A stretch of DNA of 64,000 nt from Zooshikella harenae (GCF_018837975.1 NZ_JAGSOY010000012.1:39992-103991), one strand, 5' to 3'; counted from the first letter of the stretch, positions 22,161 to 32,941 are shown. Translations and numbers: made by a program. Notes: generated by a model not told the origin, from the sequence alone.

Positions 22161-22571
22161 ATGCGTCATTACGAAATCGTATTTCTCGTTCACCCTGACC
22201 AAAGTGAACAGGTTGGTGCGATGATTGAGCGTTATACCAGCTTGGTTACTGAAGGTGATGGTAAGGTCCATCGTCTGGAGGATTGGGGCCGTCGTCAACT
22301 GGCTTACCCTATCCAGAAAGTGCATAAAGCTCATTATGTGTTAATGAATGTTGAATGCAGCAATGAGATCTTAGACGAGCTGACTAACTCATTCCGTTTC
22401 AATGATGCTGTGATTCGTAACATGGTGATTCGTCGCAACGATGTGGTTACTGAACCTTCAATCATGAAATCAGAAGAAGGTCGTAGCGAGCGTCGTGAAG
22501 ACTCTGCGAAAAAAGAGAGTTCTGAGCAAAATGCTGTTGAAGCAGCTGACGAAAGCACAGTTGAAGAGTAA
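22161..22571 (+). CDS. rpsF: 30S ribosomal protein bS6
   Basis: S6 binds S18 and sits on the platform of the 30S subunit. The 136-residue product begins [18 protein letters not shown] and carries the conserved [15 protein letters not shown] segment. The Ser/Glu-rich C-terminal tail is typical of gammaproteobacterial S6, where glutamate residues can be added. A strong site AAAGGAGAG precedes the ATG. First gene of rpsF-rpsR-DUF2232-rplI. Confidence 0.98.
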   Translation: MRHYEIVFLVHPDQSEQVGAMIERYTSLVTEGDGKVHRLEDWGRRQLAYPIQKVHKAHYVLMNVECSNEILDELTNSFRFNDAVIRNMVIRRNDVVTEPSIMKSEEGRSERREDSAKKESSEQNAVEAADESTVEE

Positions 22572-22597
22572 TCACAATTCATTGAAGGAGAAAGTCA

Positions 22598-22822
22598 ATG
22601 GCACGTTTTTTTCGTCGTAGAAAATTCTGCCGCTTTACAGCTGAAGGCGTAAAAGAGATTGATTACAAAGATATCAATACGCTGAAAGCTTATGTTTCTG
22701 AAACAGGCAAAATCGTTCCTAGCCGTATTACCGGAACAAAAGCTAAATATCAACGTCAGTTAGCAACAGCTGTTAAGCGTGCTCGTTACATTGCTCTGTT
22801 GCCATACACTGATCGTCACTAA
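22598..22822 (+). CDS. rpsR: 30S ribosomal protein bS18
   Basis: A 74-residue basic protein that forms a heterodimer with S6 on the small subunit. The start [17 protein letters not shown] and the end ALLPYTDRH are nearly invariant in gammaproteobacteria. It has GAAGGAGAAAG ahead of its ATG and lies 26 bp after rpsF. The single Cys at position 11 is the family one. Confidence 0.98.
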   Translation: MARFFRRRKFCRFTAEGVKEIDYKDINTLKAYVSETGKIVPSRITGTKAKYQRQLATAVKRARYIALLPYTDRH

Positions 22823-22852
22823 CGTGATAGAGCGCTTGATAAAGGGAACATA

Positions 22853-23728
22853 ATGCGTGCTTTAGCTGAATTCATTATGCGAGGGCCTAAGCAGGCAGCA
22901 TTGTTTGCTACACTGACTGCTATTGCTCCGCTAACGTCCTGGCTAAGCGCGGCAGCTTTGGGTTTGGTGGTTTTACGCCAAGGCTTTACCAAAGCGATTC
23001 AGGTGATTATTTGGCCCCTGTTACCAGCACTGTATTTTGCTATACAGGGGCAGCTAGATGTCATTACCACGTTGCTATGTACTGTTGCACTGGCTCATTT
23101 CCTCAGAACGAGTGTTTCATGGGCTGTGACATTAGGTCTAAGTGTACTGTTGGGCGTCTTGGTTGTTTTTAGCATTAAGCTTATAACACCTGATTTATTG
23201 GCAACAATTGTTGAGCAGTTCAATACTATTTGGACTCAGTCAGCAATGTATAAGCAGCTTGGTGAAGATTCGCTAAACTTGCAAAAACAGATTAACGACC
23301 TGTTACCACATATTGTGGTTGGGTTGTTAGCATTTGGCAGTATGATGCTGTGTATAGTTTCATTGATTGTTGCGCGTTGGTGGCAATCAATGTTATTCGT
23401 GCCAGATGGTTTTCGTGAAGAATTTCATGCTTTGCGCTTACCTATCTGGTTAAGCAGTAGCTTAATGGCATTTATTATTCTTGGTATTGAGATTGATACA
23501 TCCTTAGCTGCTTTTGTGCTTTTAGCATCACTCCCATTGTTTTTTGCTGGTATTGCACTTGTGCATGGCAGTCTCGCTAAGAAGCAAATGAGTAAGCAGT
23601 GGCTTATTCTTTTTTATTTAGCACAATTGTTGTTTTTACAGGTTATGTACCCTTTATTAGTCATCATGGCCTTTTTGGACAGCTTGCTGAACTTTCGAGG
23701 TAGGCTACAACAAAAGCCACCTGTTTAG
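22853..23728 (+). CDS. DUF2232 integral membrane protein
   Basis: A 291-residue protein with six to eight hydrophobic helices, mostly Leu/Ala/Val, and almost no large soluble domain. In Pseudomonas-type genomes a DUF2232 membrane protein sits between rpsR and rplI, as here, so the call rests on both topology and position. Its function is unknown. AAGGGA precedes the ATG. The spacing (30 bp before, 49 bp after) fits co-transcription with the ribosomal genes. Confidence 0.85.
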   Translation: MRALAEFIMRGPKQAALFATLTAIAPLTSWLSAAALGLVVLRQGFTKAIQVIIWPLLPALYFAIQGQLDVITTLLCTVALAHFLRTSVSWAVTLGLSVLLGVLVVFSIKLITPDLLATIVEQFNTIWTQSAMYKQLGEDSLNLQKQINDLLPHIVVGLLAFGSMMLCIVSLIVARWWQSMLFVPDGFREEFHALRLPIWLSSSLMAFIILGIEIDTSLAAFVLLASLPLFFAGIALVHGSLAKKQMSKQWLILFYLAQLLFLQVMYPLLVIMAFLDSLLNFRGRLQQKPPV

Positions 23729-23777
23729 TGATCTCCAAAATGTGTTAATGGGTAAGACAGTTAAAGGTAATTAAGCG

Positions 23778-24224
23778 ATGGATGTTATTCTTTTAGAAAA
23801 AATTGCTAACCTAGGTAACCTGGGTGACAAGGTTGCAGTAAAGGCCGGCTATGGGCGCAACTTCCTAATCCCGTTCAATAAAGCCGTTCCTGCTACAAAA
23901 GACAATTTGGCTGAGTTTGAAGCGCGTCGCGCTGAGCTGGAAAAATCAGCCCAAGATAAATTGAAAGTAGCTGAAGAACGCGCTACTGCGATTGCTGATA
24001 TCGAACTGACATTGACTGCAAAAGCAGGCGATGAAGGTAAGTTGTTTGGCTCTATCGGTACACGCGACCTGGCTGATGCGCTTAGTGCTGCTGGGGTTGA
24101 TATTGCTAAGAGCGAAATCCGCCTGCCATCAGGCCCAATTCGTCAAGTAGGTGAATACGATATTAGTCTTCAGCTACACACTGATGTAGTTACCACATTG
24201 AAGGTCTACGTCGAAGCCGAATAA
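23778..24224 (+). CDS. rplI: 50S ribosomal protein bL9
   Basis: L9 is an elongated protein at the base of the L1 stalk that helps maintain reading frame. The 148-residue product shows the N-domain signature ([17 protein letters not shown], then [12 protein letters not shown]), a long connecting helix rich in Glu/Ala/Lys (about 45-75), and a C-domain ([17 protein letters not shown]). It is followed by a strong terminator at 24245. Confidence 0.98.
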   Translation: MDVILLEKIANLGNLGDKVAVKAGYGRNFLIPFNKAVPATKDNLAEFEARRAELEKSAQDKLKVAEERATAIADIELTLTAKAGDEGKLFGSIGTRDLADALSAAGVDIAKSEIRLPSGPIRQVGEYDISLQLHTDVVTTLKVYVEAE

Positions 24225-24244
24225 GTCTGTTATGACTGGTTGTA

Positions 24245-24283
24245 ACAAGCCCGCGATCATTTTTATGTTCGCGGGCTTGTTTT
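24245..24283 (+). terminator. Rho-independent terminator after rplI
   Basis: A perfect 12-bp stem: arms ACAAGCCCGCGA (24245-24256) and TCGCGGGCTTGT (24269-24280), with a 12-base loop and TTT after it. It ends the rpsF-rplI operon and separates it from dnaB. Confidence 0.88.
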
Positions 24284-24326
24284 ATCTACCCAATTTTTAG
24301 GTAGACTATGCCTTAACTGAAGTGGG

Positions 24327-24348
24327 TATACCCTTCGCTAGGGGTATA
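24327..24348 (+). promoter_or_regulatory. Hairpin ahead of dnaB
   Basis: Arms TATACCC (24327-24333) and GGGTATA (24342-24348) with an 8-base loop, overlapping a 10-bp palindrome GGGTATACCC (24324-24333). It lies about 40 bp before dnaB. It could be an operator or a leader hairpin; no T-run follows. Confidence 0.4.
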
Positions 24349-24388
24349 GTTTCTTTGATAATTATTCTGGTAATACAACGAGAGTCCT

Positions 24389-25786
24389 ATGCAGAGTGAA
24401 GCGCCGATAGTAATGTCAGAGCAGGATGTTATGGATTCGGTAAAAGCCCCGCCCCATTCATTGGAGGCTGAGCAGTCTGTATTAGGTGCATTATTGTTAG
24501 ATAATGCTACTTGGGATTTAGTCGCTGATAAGGTTGTCGCAGATGACTTTTATAATCCTGCTCACCGCTTAATTTATACAGCAATCGAACAACTAGCCTC
24601 TGCAACAAAGCCTTTTGATCCACTAACCATTGCTGAAAAGCTTGATACGTGGGCGGAACTGGGAGATGCTGGAGGAATAGCTTATTTAGCTGACCTTGCC
24701 AAAAATACACCCAGTATAGCCAATGTGCGTGAGTATGCGGAGATTGTCTATGAGAGGTCCATTCTTAGAAAGTTAATTACTGTAAGTAACCGAATTGTTG
24801 ACAGTGCCTTTAATCCTGAAGGACGAAGCTGTTCGGAGATTTTAGATGCTGCTGAACGAGAAGTTTTCCAGATAGCTGAATCACGTCCCAAAACAGGTGG
24901 TCCTGTGGGGATGAAGGAGTTGTTGAACAAGGCTATTGACCGTATCGATGAGTTATTTAATGCGGGAGATACCATTACTGGAACAACAACGGGGTTTAAA
25001 GATTTAGATGAGATGACCTCAGGATTACAGCCGTCTGATATGGTTATTGTGGCTGGTCGTCCATCAATGGGGAAAACTACCTTTGCCATGAACCTGGTTG
25101 AAAATGCCATGCTGAATACAGATAAAGCCATTTTGGTGTTCAGTTTGGAGATGCCCGGTGAGCAGCTTATGATGCGGATGCTGTCTTCATTAGGGCGAAT
25201 TGATCAGACCAAGGTAAGAACAGGTAAGTTGGATGAAGACGATTGGCCCAAGCTGACTGCTGCAGTGAACATGATCAGTGATAAAAAGCTGTTTGTAGAT
25301 GATACTGCAGGATTAAGCCCCACTGAAATGCGCTCTCGAACTCGGCGAATTGCTCGGGAGCACGGTGAGCTTGGCTTGATTATGATTGACTACTTACAAC
25401 TTATGCAAATTCCTGGTGGTGGTGAAAGTCGTACCAATGAAATTTCGGAAATTTCTCGTTCATTAAAAGCATTGGCAAAAGAGTTTAATGTACCCGTTGT
25501 TGCTTTATCACAGCTGAACCGGAGCCTTGAGCAGCGACCCAATAAGCGCCCAGTTAACTCTGACCTGCGGGAATCGGGAGCGATTGAGCAGGATGCTGAT
25601 GTTATTATGTTTATTTATCGTGATGAAGTTTATAACCCTGATACTGAATTCAAAGGAGTTGCAGAGGTTATTATTGGTAAACAGCGTAATGGTCCGATAG
25701 GCTCTGTTAAGCTGGCCTTTTTGGGTAAATTTACTCGCTTTGAAAATCTGGCGCCTGAAGCTTATCAAGGCTATACGATGGAATAG
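24389..25786 (+). CDS. dnaB: Replicative DNA helicase DnaB
   Basis: The hexameric 5'-3' helicase that unwinds DNA at the replication fork. The 465-residue protein has the DnaB N-domain (about 20-125), a linker helix, and a RecA-like C-domain. That domain contains Walker A GRPSMGKTTFAMN (about 228-240), Walker B with LIMIDYLQLM, and the DNA-binding/arginine-finger region SDLRESGAIEQDADV. No intein or insertion is seen. The ATG has GAGAG upstream. It is the usual neighbour of rplI in this group. Confidence 0.97.
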   Translation: MQSEAPIVMSEQDVMDSVKAPPHSLEAEQSVLGALLLDNATWDLVADKVVADDFYNPAHRLIYTAIEQLASATKPFDPLTIAEKLDTWAELGDAGGIAYLADLAKNTPSIANVREYAEIVYERSILRKLITVSNRIVDSAFNPEGRSCSEILDAAEREVFQIAESRPKTGGPVGMKELLNKAIDRIDELFNAGDTITGTTTGFKDLDEMTSGLQPSDMVIVAGRPSMGKTTFAMNLVENAMLNTDKAILVFSLEMPGEQLMMRMLSSLGRIDQTKVRTGKLDEDDWPKLTAAVNMISDKKLFVDDTAGLSPTEMRSRTRRIAREHGELGLIMIDYLQLMQIPGGGESRTNEISEISRSLKALAKEFNVPVVALSQLNRSLEQRPNKRPVNSDLRESGAIEQDADVIMFIYRDEVYNPDTEFKGVAEVIIGKQRNGPIGSVKLAFLGKFTRFENLAPEAYQGYTME

Positions 25787-25805
25787 GTGGGTGAAGTGTG
25801 TTACC

Positions 25806-25854
25806 AGATTTAGGTTCCTTTTTGTTTTATACTATGTTGTCAGAACCCAAATTT
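25806..25854 (+). terminator. Imperfect hairpin after dnaB
   Basis: AGATTTAGGTTC (25806-25817) pairs with GAACCCAAATTT (25843-25854) with one mismatch and one wobble, followed by AATTTAT. It is a weak candidate for the end of the dnaB transcript. Confidence 0.4.
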
Positions 25855-25962
25855 AATTTATAAAAAAAAGGTCTAATATAAGTCTGCTTTAACAGTAAAG
25901 TTGTTCAACTCTTCAACTATATTGTAAGTATCAGTAGCCAGTGCATGAGGGTGTGATGTCTT

Positions 25963-26766
25963 ATGGACGTCGTAGCCGTGACACCAAATAACGTTATCCA
26001 TGCCACTTTGCAGGCAGAAGTTGGACAGCAAAGGTCGCCTGCAATTCGGGTGCAAGGCCCGTCTTCAGCGGATATTGATGTCAATATCAGTCAACAAGCA
26101 AGAGATGTGGCAGCAGGGCGTTTTTCAGCGGCCGATCCTGCAGCGTCAGTTAACACTTCTATCACACCTTCATCATTACAGACTGAATCTCGGGTTGCAG
26201 TTAGACCAGCAGTGCAAACTGATAGTGTTCGGAATAATGTAGCGCCTAGCGACAATGTGTCTCGTGAAAGTAACCCTACTTCTGTGGGGCTAGAAACTAC
26301 CGACGTTTCTGCGGACTTGACTGCAACCCGGATACCCTTAGTGCGTAATGTCAATCAGTTAAATGATAATCCTCAAGTTGACCTGGCTACTGAGCTTAAT
26401 AACCAACCTGTAGTGGTTAATGCCCCAACACCAGATACTGATGAGCCTGTTGAGTTAGTTGCAGATAGAGCAGTAACTCAACCACCATCAGATAATTTGA
26501 ATAATATTCAACAGCGACCAACTGTTAGTAATGAAGTTGATACCAATCAGTCTGTGGAAAACTTCAATGAAGTGGACACTGCTCCAGCACAACCAAATGT
26601 TCAGCCTAATCAAAATATCCAACCTGCTGATGTTGTGACCGTAAATACAGCTGAGTTAGAAAGTAACGAGCCTGCAAATGCTAATGCTGAAGGTGCTATA
26701 CAGACTTATCGTCAAGTGGCGCTTACTCAGGATGAGCGAGTTTCAATAGAGTCATTTTCTGTTTAG
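25963..26766 (+). CDS. Hypothetical low-complexity polar protein
   Basis: 267 residues starting MDVVAVTPNN. Composition is dominated by Asn, Val, Thr, Pro, Asp, Gln and Ala, with almost no aromatic residues and no Cys or Trp. No signal peptide, membrane helix or recognised motif is seen. Loosely repeated pieces such as PNVQPNQNIQPADVV suggest an intrinsically disordered protein. GAGGGTGTGATG lies upstream of the ATG. It is convergent with the hybrid-kinase gene (37 bp between stops). I do not recognise a family. Confidence 0.65.
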   Translation: MDVVAVTPNNVIHATLQAEVGQQRSPAIRVQGPSSADIDVNISQQARDVAAGRFSAADPAASVNTSITPSSLQTESRVAVRPAVQTDSVRNNVAPSDNVSRESNPTSVGLETTDVSADLTATRIPLVRNVNQLNDNPQVDLATELNNQPVVVNAPTPDTDEPVELVADRAVTQPPSDNLNNIQQRPTVSNEVDTNQSVENFNEVDTAPAQPNVQPNQNIQPADVVTVNTAELESNEPANANAEGAIQTYRQVALTQDERVSIESFSV

Positions 26767-26803
26767 CGTTTAAAGAGATTGCAGTGTTGATAGCGAAGTT
26801 GAG

Positions 26804-29626
26804 TTAGTGTTCAGCTGTTGTATGAAGCCATGTGTGGATAATATCTTTTAAATCTTGCAATTCAATGGGCTTCATTAGCTGACCATTTATACCTGCCTGC
26901 TGCAAATTTTGTTTTTGATCTGATAAGTTGTGTGCAGTGACTGCAATGACGGGCACAATACTGTGGCCATGCTTTTGTTCCCACTCACGAATACGCTCTG
27001 TTGCTTCAAAACCATCCATAATGGGCATCTCGCAATCCATAAGAATCAGTAGATAGTCATGTCCCTTTGCAGCTTCAACAGCATCACTACCGTTGTAAAC
27101 AATGTCTGGTTCGAATCCCAGTTTAGCAAGCATGCCACGAATAACTTTCGCACTTGTTGGGTTATCTTCAGCAACTAAAATGCTGCCTTTGGCAACAATC
27201 GGCTGTAGAGAATTGATTGACTGTAGAGAAACAGATGAAGTCTGATATTCAGCTTGTTTACTTTGAAACCGAGTAAGCTCCTCTTTCAGAGTTGTTTTTA
27301 GTGTGTAATGAGCAACAGGCTTCGTCAAAATACGCTTGATGCCAGCATTACGTGCATCAACACTATTAGGCGTAAAACTGACGCCAGTAAGCATGATGAT
27401 CAGAACATCATCACTAATGGCACTGTCTTCTTTAATTTTCGCAGAAAGTTGCATGCCATTCATGACGGGCATGTTCTGGTCCAAGATAACGAGATCGAAA
27501 TGCTGGTTTAGATGGGCTTTAGTCCGAAGAATGGCGAGAGCTTCTTTACCACTTTGCGCACCCGTTACATCCATACCTAATGCAAGACATTGTTGAGTTA
27601 ATACCTTACGGCAGGTTTCGTTATCATCAACGACTAATACACGAATACCGTAAAAGTCAAAATCCTCTTCTTCATCTTGGGAGCTAATTTCAGGAAGCTT
27701 AAGGGGCAGTGTAAACCAGAAGATACTGCCTTCACCTATTTCACTTTCAATACCAAATTGACCACCCATCAACATAAGTAAGTGCCTGGAAAGTACTAGT
27801 CCTAAGTCAATTGATGAGTTTCGTTGGGCATTTAGCACAATATTTTGGATGTCAGCACTCAAAAGTAACTGGCATTCATCTTCTTCTATCCCTGCACTTG
27901 AATCTTTGACAATAAAGCGTAACTGATTGCCGTTGTCAGTTTTTTCAATTGTTGCACTAAGTAACACCTCTCCAGTATCTGTTCGCTTGAACGCATAACT
28001 CAGCAGTGAAAGGATAATTTGTTGGAGTCGAGCAGGGTCTCCAGTCAGTATGCGAGGCACTTCAGGGTGAAGATAGCTAATTAATTCTATTTGCCGTTGC
28101 TCAGCAGAAAGTTTGTACATCTCAAGGCAAGTTTCAATCAGTGCATTGATATCAAACGGAACCTCTTCCAGCTCTAACTGGTTTGACTCTAACTTGCTGA
28201 TATCCTGTATTTGGTTCAGCAAATTGACCAGATCATTTCCAGCATGATGAATCGTTTGAATATAGTCTCGTTGTTTGGGGGTTAGGGATGTATCAAGCAG
28301 CAGTTCACTCATACCTAAAATGCCGTTCATAGGGCTACGAAGTTGATGGCTGAGGTGGGCTAAGAACTCACGCTTGTGTAATGGTTGTTCTTGATATGGG
28401 GTAGTTTTTTGTTGGCTCAACAGCAGCGCTCGTTGATGATGAAACTGTTGGGCAACGGCATAAGATATGCCAATTAAGCTCAGACTGGCAATGGTAAGGA
28501 GTAGCCAGTTGGCCTGGTAAGGCTGTAAATGGATAAAGTCGAGAGCGATTAGCAGGCTAAGAAGAAGAGCAACAATGAGGGGACACAGACCAATCAAAAG
28601 TGTTTGAGCATAGCGAGTGCCTCGTCGAAAGAAAATAAGAGTACAGCTAAATACAGCAGTGCCTATGATAACTAAAATAACGTGCGTGGCTAATGGTGGG
28701 AATTGGTGGCCGACAACAAGTGCAAGAATGGCTGCAGTAGAGGCCAAAAGAGCGCTAATAGCGAAAAAACGATGCAAGAGGTGGGAGTAGTTTTCTACGG
28801 CAAAATAGCGTTTGACGAGTAAGCACATCATGGCAGTACCCGTGAGTAAAATAAACTGACCAAGTTGATTCTCAATATCAATCAATCCTGGTAGCAGCTT
28901 AATTAACTGGCCTTGCCAAATAAGCTGATAAGTCAAAGAGCAGAAAAGTAGAATGACTAAATAAAGGTAATTGCGTTCACGCCAATGGAAAAAGGCAACC
29001 AAATTGTACAGCGCTATTCCGAAAAACAGCCCAAATAATGCCCCATTCACCCATTGAGTTAGGGTAACAGACTCAATAACCTGGTCTGCAGATACCAAAT
29101 AAAGAGAAAAATCCATGGCATGCTTTGAACTGAGCTTGAGAAAGAACTGCTGTGGAGAGTCTCCATTAAGCTGAACAGGGAACAAAAAACTATCATGAGA
29201 AACAGGCCGGCTACTTACAGGACGGTCTGTACCAGTATAAATAGAAGAAATTTGCCCTTTATATACAGTAAAGAAGTCAATCTGGTTAATATCGCCAAAA
29301 AGCTGAAGATAGACTTGCTGGCTTTCTTGAGGAACTTGGTCAACTTGAATTTTTAGCCAGTAAGTCGAAGGTGATTCACCTAGTTGAAATGCATCATTCC
29401 GTATGGGGGAAAAGCGAAGTTCATAACTATCTGAAAGTACTTCGTTAATAGTCAGAGTGCGGGTTTTATCTTCAAGTACTTCTGCATGTTTGGCTAAGTT
29501 AATGCGAAAACTTTGTACAGAAAGATTAACAGATGCTTGAGCGCTGGTATTAACCAACCAGAATAAGAAAGTTATGAGGCAGAGAACATGCCATCGAACT
29601 GGTGCACTGACTACTGACCTTTGCAC
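26804..29626 (-). CDS. 7TMR-DISM hybrid histidine kinase-like protein with two receiver domains
   Basis: 940 residues. A signal segment (about 12-31) leads to a periplasmic 7TMR-DISMED2-type domain (about 35-180) and a seven-helix 7TMR-DISM region (about 190-395). The HisKA domain has phosphoacceptor H427 in [11 protein letters not shown]. Next come an HATPase-like domain (about 520-645), REC1 (about 662-785, D716 in LVILDQNMP) and REC2 (about 815-935, D864 in LILMDCEMP). No HPt domain is present. The ATPase motifs are unusual. The N-box Asn is replaced by Tyr ([10 protein letters not shown]544), and the G1 box reads DSSAGI rather than DxGxGI. It may therefore be a weak or inactive kinase. 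Ligand unknown. Confidence 0.88.
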   Translation of the reverse strand: MQRSVVSAPVRWHVLCLITFLFWLVNTSAQASVNLSVQSFRINLAKHAEVLEDKTRTLTINEVLSDSYELRFSPIRNDAFQLGESPSTYWLKIQVDQVPQESQQVYLQLFGDINQIDFFTVYKGQISSIYTGTDRPVSSRPVSHDSFLFPVQLNGDSPQQFFLKLSSKHAMDFSLYLVSADQVIESVTLTQWVNGALFGLFFGIALYNLVAFFHWRERNYLYLVILLFCSLTYQLIWQGQLIKLLPGLIDIENQLGQFILLTGTAMMCLLVKRYFAVENYSHLLHRFFAISALLASTAAILALVVGHQFPPLATHVILVIIGTAVFSCTLIFFRRGTRYAQTLLIGLCPLIVALLLSLLIALDFIHLQPYQANWLLLTIASLSLIGISYAVAQQFHHQRALLLSQQKTTPYQEQPLHKREFLAHLSHQLRSPMNGILGMSELLLDTSLTPKQRDYIQTIHHAGNDLVNLLNQIQDISKLESNQLELEEVPFDINALIETCLEMYKLSAEQRQIELISYLHPEVPRILTGDPARLQQIILSLLSYAFKRTDTGEVLLSATIEKTDNGNQLRFIVKDSSAGIEEDECQLLLSADIQNIVLNAQRNSSIDLGLVLSRHLLMLMGGQFGIESEIGEGSIFWFTLPLKLPEISSQDEEEDFDFYGIRVLVVDDNETCRKVLTQQCLALGMDVTGAQSGKEALAILRTKAHLNQHFDLVILDQNMPVMNGMQLSAKIKEDSAISDDVLIIMLTGVSFTPNSVDARNAGIKRILTKPVAHYTLKTTLKEELTRFQSKQAEYQTSSVSLQSINSLQPIVAKGSILVAEDNPTSAKVIRGMLAKLGFEPDIVYNGSDAVEAAKGHDYLLILMDCEMPIMDGFEATERIREWEQKHGHSIVPVIAVTAHNLSDQKQNLQQAGINGQLMKPIELQDLKDIIHTWLHTTAEH

Positions 29627-29983
29627 AGGAGATATCCCTTCAACGTGAAGACATCATTATAACCAATTGTTATGCACTGTTAATAATGGTGACCTTGATC
29701 AGCGCACCTTTCTTGGTGATAGATTGTATTTATCCTAGCGTATCTTGACCACCCAAGCTGTAGTGTAATATCTGCATTTATTAACAGTGAATTGCTTTAT
29801 TCTTATTGTGTTAAGTAACACTGTTTTAATTATCTATACCAGCTTTAAATGATCAGAACCAGCAACCTACCGAAGAATTATGCCGGGTGCTGGTTTTTGT
29901 TTGGCACGTTATTATAGTACTTTTTTCTAAGCACTACTTCATAATAACCAATTATTCGAGCAGCTTGGTGTTACTCTTTGGGT
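29627..29983. other. Intergenic region between the hybrid kinase and purD
   Basis: 357 bp with no gene. It contains a plus-strand terminator-like hairpin (29857-29898) although no plus-strand gene lies upstream. A weak promoter-like TTGACC near 29746 is seen as well. The rest is AT-rich and must hold the minus-strand kinase promoter. Confidence 0.5.
29857..29898 (+). terminator. Orphan terminator-like hairpin downstream of purD
   Basis: Arms AACCAGCA (29857-29864) and TGCTGGTT (29888-29895) are followed by TTT on the plus strand. On the minus strand it sits 86 bp after the purD stop, where it could act as a weaker terminator for purD. Confidence 0.5.
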
Positions 29984-31282
29984 TTAGCTGTTCTTTTCCC
30001 TTGCGATAGCACGATGTCCTATATCCGTTCGATAGTAAATATCAGACCAGTGGATATGGTTAACTGCAGTATAGGCGGCTGACTGTGCAGCAGTTACTGT
30101 TTCACCTAAGGCGGTTACACATAGCACACGACCACCGTTAGTCACAACAGATTGGTTTTCAGTCTTGGTGCCAGCATGAAACACTTTTACGTCAGCACTG
30201 GACAGTAGCGCTGGCGTATCTAACCCAGAAATTACATCACCTTTACGGTACTCAAAGGGATAACCTCCAGCGCTAAGCACGACACCTATTGCCGCTCGTG
30301 GCTCCCACTCAATACTACAGGTGTTAAGTTTGCCACTGAGTGCTTTCAGACAAAGTGGTGCTAAATCAGACTGTAGGCGCATCATAATCGGCTGTGTTTC
30401 TGGGTCACCAAAACGACAGTTAAACTCAAGGACTTTTGGGGTGCCATCAGTTGTAATCATAACTCCGGCATACAAGAAGCCGGTATACGGTATACCCTCT
30501 GCTTTCATGCCTGCCACGGTGGGTAGCATAACTTCATCCATAATACGCTGATAGATAGAAGGTGTGACCACGGGTGCTGGAGAGTAGGCACCCATGCCGC
30601 CGGTGTTGGGGCCTTTATCGCCATTATCACGGGCTTTGTGATCCTGCGAGGTTGCCATGGGTAATATATGTTCACCATCAACCATAGCAATGAAGCTAGC
30701 TTCCTCTCCCATTAAAAACTCTTCTATAACAACGCGATGACCTGCATCACCAAACACATTTCCCGCAAGCATATCTTTTACTGCGGCGATTGCTTCAGCT
30801 TCTGTTTCGGCTAAAACAACACCTTTACCTGCTGCAAGGCCATCCGCTTTTACAACGATAGGCGCACCATACTGTTTTATGTAGCTAACCGCAGGAGGAA
30901 TGTCTGAAAAACTTTGGTAGTGGGCGGTGGGGATTTTATGGCGAGCTAAAAAATCTTTCGCAAATGTTTTTGAACCTTCAAGTTGAGCTGCAGCCTGAAC
31001 GGGGCCAAAACACTTTAAACTGGCAGCTTGGAAGGCATCAACGATACCCGCGACTAAAGGTGCTTCTGGCCCAACAATGGTGAGGTCAATGGCTTCCGTT
31101 TCGGCAAACGATACCAAGCCATTGATATCAAGAGGATCAAGAGGGATATTCTTGGTTTTTGATTCTAAATGGGTTCCTGCATTGCCTGGAGCAACGAAGA
31201 CCTGACTAATTTGGTTGGACTGTGCCACTTTCCAGGCTAAGGCATGTTCGCGACCACCGCTTCCAACAATCAAAACTTTCAT
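29984..31282 (-). CDS. purD: Phosphoribosylamine-glycine ligase
   Basis: PurD (GAR synthetase) joins phosphoribosylamine and glycine with ATP in de novo purine synthesis. The 432-residue protein begins MKVLIVGSGGREHALAWK and has an ATP-grasp domain (VKADGLAAGKGV) and the signature FNCRFGDPETQP. Length is normal. AAGGGCC lies upstream of the ATG. It follows purH by 51 bp on the same strand, the conserved purH-purD operon. Confidence 0.97.
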   Translation of the reverse strand: MKVLIVGSGGREHALAWKVAQSNQISQVFVAPGNAGTHLESKTKNIPLDPLDINGLVSFAETEAIDLTIVGPEAPLVAGIVDAFQAASLKCFGPVQAAAQLEGSKTFAKDFLARHKIPTAHYQSFSDIPPAVSYIKQYGAPIVVKADGLAAGKGVVLAETEAEAIAAVKDMLAGNVFGDAGHRVVIEEFLMGEEASFIAMVDGEHILPMATSQDHKARDNGDKGPNTGGMGAYSPAPVVTPSIYQRIMDEVMLPTVAGMKAEGIPYTGFLYAGVMITTDGTPKVLEFNCRFGDPETQPIMMRLQSDLAPLCLKALSGKLNTCSIEWEPRAAIGVVLSAGGYPFEYRKGDVISGLDTPALLSSADVKVFHAGTKTENQSVVTNGGRVLCVTALGETVTAAQSAAYTAVNHIHWSDIYYRTDIGHRAIAREKNS

Positions 31283-31333
31283 TAAACCGGCCCTTTTATG
31301 GTTTGTTGGTTACTCAATTTTGGTGTGTTAGTG

Positions 31334-32941
31334 TCAGTGACGGAAATGTCTGATGCCAGTAAATACCATTGCAATACCCGCCTCATTAGCTGCAGCAATC
31401 ACTTCTGCATCACGCATAGAACCACCAGGCTGGATGACTGCTGTTATCCCCGCTGCAGCGGCTGCATCAATGCCATCTCTAAAAGGAAAGAATGCATCTG
31501 ACGCCATAACGGAGCCTGTTACTACAAGGTTTTCATCAGTCGCTTTGATGCCTGCAATTTTAGCACTGTACACACGACTCATTTGTCCTGCACCAATACC
31601 AATCGTTTGCTGCGCTTGAGCGTAAACGATGGCATTGGATTTAACATATTTCACCACTTGCCAAGCAAAAAGCAGATCTTGCATTTCTTGTGAGGTTGGC
31701 TGGCGATCAGTCATGCAGGATATGTTGGGCTGTGCTATCACGCTAAGGTCTGCATCTTGTACCAACAGTCCGCCTTCAACGCGATGGTAGTGCAAGTAGG
31801 AGGATGGTGTTGAGGACCACATACCACAACTTAGAGCACGAATATTCGGTTTTTTGCTTAATGCTTCTGTTGCTGTTTGGGTAAATGAGGGCGCAATAAT
31901 GACTTCGACAAACTGCTGAGCAAGAATTGCATTAATAACATCATGATCTACTTTTTGGTTGAATGCGATAATACCACCAAATGCAGAAGTTGGATCAGTT
32001 GTATAAGCACGCTGGTAAGCGTTTAGCAATGTGTCAGCGATTGCAACACCGCAAGGGTTAGCATGTTTGACAATGACGCATGCAGGGCCCTGAAAGCCTT
32101 TTACGCAAGCGAGAGCCGCATCAGCATCCGCAATATTATTATAGGAAAGCGCCTTACCTTGAAGCTGTGATGCTGTTGCCAGTGATGGTTCAGCTGTCGT
32201 ACTACAGTTGCTCACTTCTTTATAAAAAGCGGCTTTTTGGTGAGGGTTTTCTCCATAACGTAAGTCAAAGTTTTTTGAAAACGTTATGCTTAAACTGTCA
32301 GGAAATTTATCGTTAACGTGTTGTGTTTTACTCGGCGTCGGTATAGCACTACTTAAATAGTTCGCTATGGCCTGGTCATAAGCAGATGTATGTTGAAATG
32401 CCTGTAAAGCCAGTGTTTGGCGCATTGAATATGGAATACCTTGCTTATCATCCAAAGCTTCAATAATTGATGAATAAGCATCTGGGTTGACGACTACGGT
32501 GACATCCTGATGATTTTTAGCGGCCGCACGTACCATGGTTGGACCACCAATATCAATGTTTTCAATGGCTGTTTGATAGTCACAATCTGGTTGAGCAATC
32601 GTTTTCTGGAAGGGGTATAGATTAACAACCACTAAGTCTATGGCGGTTATGGCATGTTGGTTCATGGTTTCGTCATCAACACCTCGGCGAGCGAGAATAC
32701 CGCCATGTATTTTGGGATGTAATGTTTTAACCCGACCATTCATTATTTCTGGAAATCCAGTGTAGTCAGCCACTTCCTGAACTTGAATACCCTGTTCTTG
32801 CAGCAAGCGAAAAGTGCCTCCTGTTGACAGGATATGAACACCTCGTTGCTGAAGTTGTTGAGCAAACTCTACGATACCTGTTTTATCCGATACACTAATC
32901 AGTGCACACTGAATTGGCTTGGATTGGAGGTTATTTGCCAT
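31334..32941 (-). CDS. purH: Bifunctional AICAR formyltransferase / IMP cyclohydrolase
   Basis: PurH carries out the last two steps to IMP. The ATG at 32941 gives 535 residues; an in-frame start 13 codons earlier is less family-like. The N-terminal MGS-like cyclohydrolase domain (about 10-160) has [13 protein letters not shown] and STGGTFRLL. The C-terminal transformylase contains [25 protein letters not shown] and AFGGIIAFN. It is first in the purH-purD pair and lies downstream of fis, with a strong terminator between. Confidence 0.97.
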   Translation of the reverse strand: MANNLQSKPIQCALISVSDKTGIVEFAQQLQQRGVHILSTGGTFRLLQEQGIQVQEVADYTGFPEIMNGRVKTLHPKIHGGILARRGVDDETMNQHAITAIDLVVVNLYPFQKTIAQPDCDYQTAIENIDIGGPTMVRAAAKNHQDVTVVVNPDAYSSIIEALDDKQGIPYSMRQTLALQAFQHTSAYDQAIANYLSSAIPTPSKTQHVNDKFPDSLSITFSKNFDLRYGENPHQKAAFYKEVSNCSTTAEPSLATASQLQGKALSYNNIADADAALACVKGFQGPACVIVKHANPCGVAIADTLLNAYQRAYTTDPTSAFGGIIAFNQKVDHDVINAILAQQFVEVIIAPSFTQTATEALSKKPNIRALSCGMWSSTPSSYLHYHRVEGGLLVQDADLSVIAQPNISCMTDRQPTSQEMQDLLFAWQVVKYVKSNAIVYAQAQQTIGIGAGQMSRVYSAKIAGIKATDENLVVTGSVMASDAFFPFRDGIDAAAAAGITAVIQPGGSMRDAEVIAAANEAGIAMVFTGIRHFRH

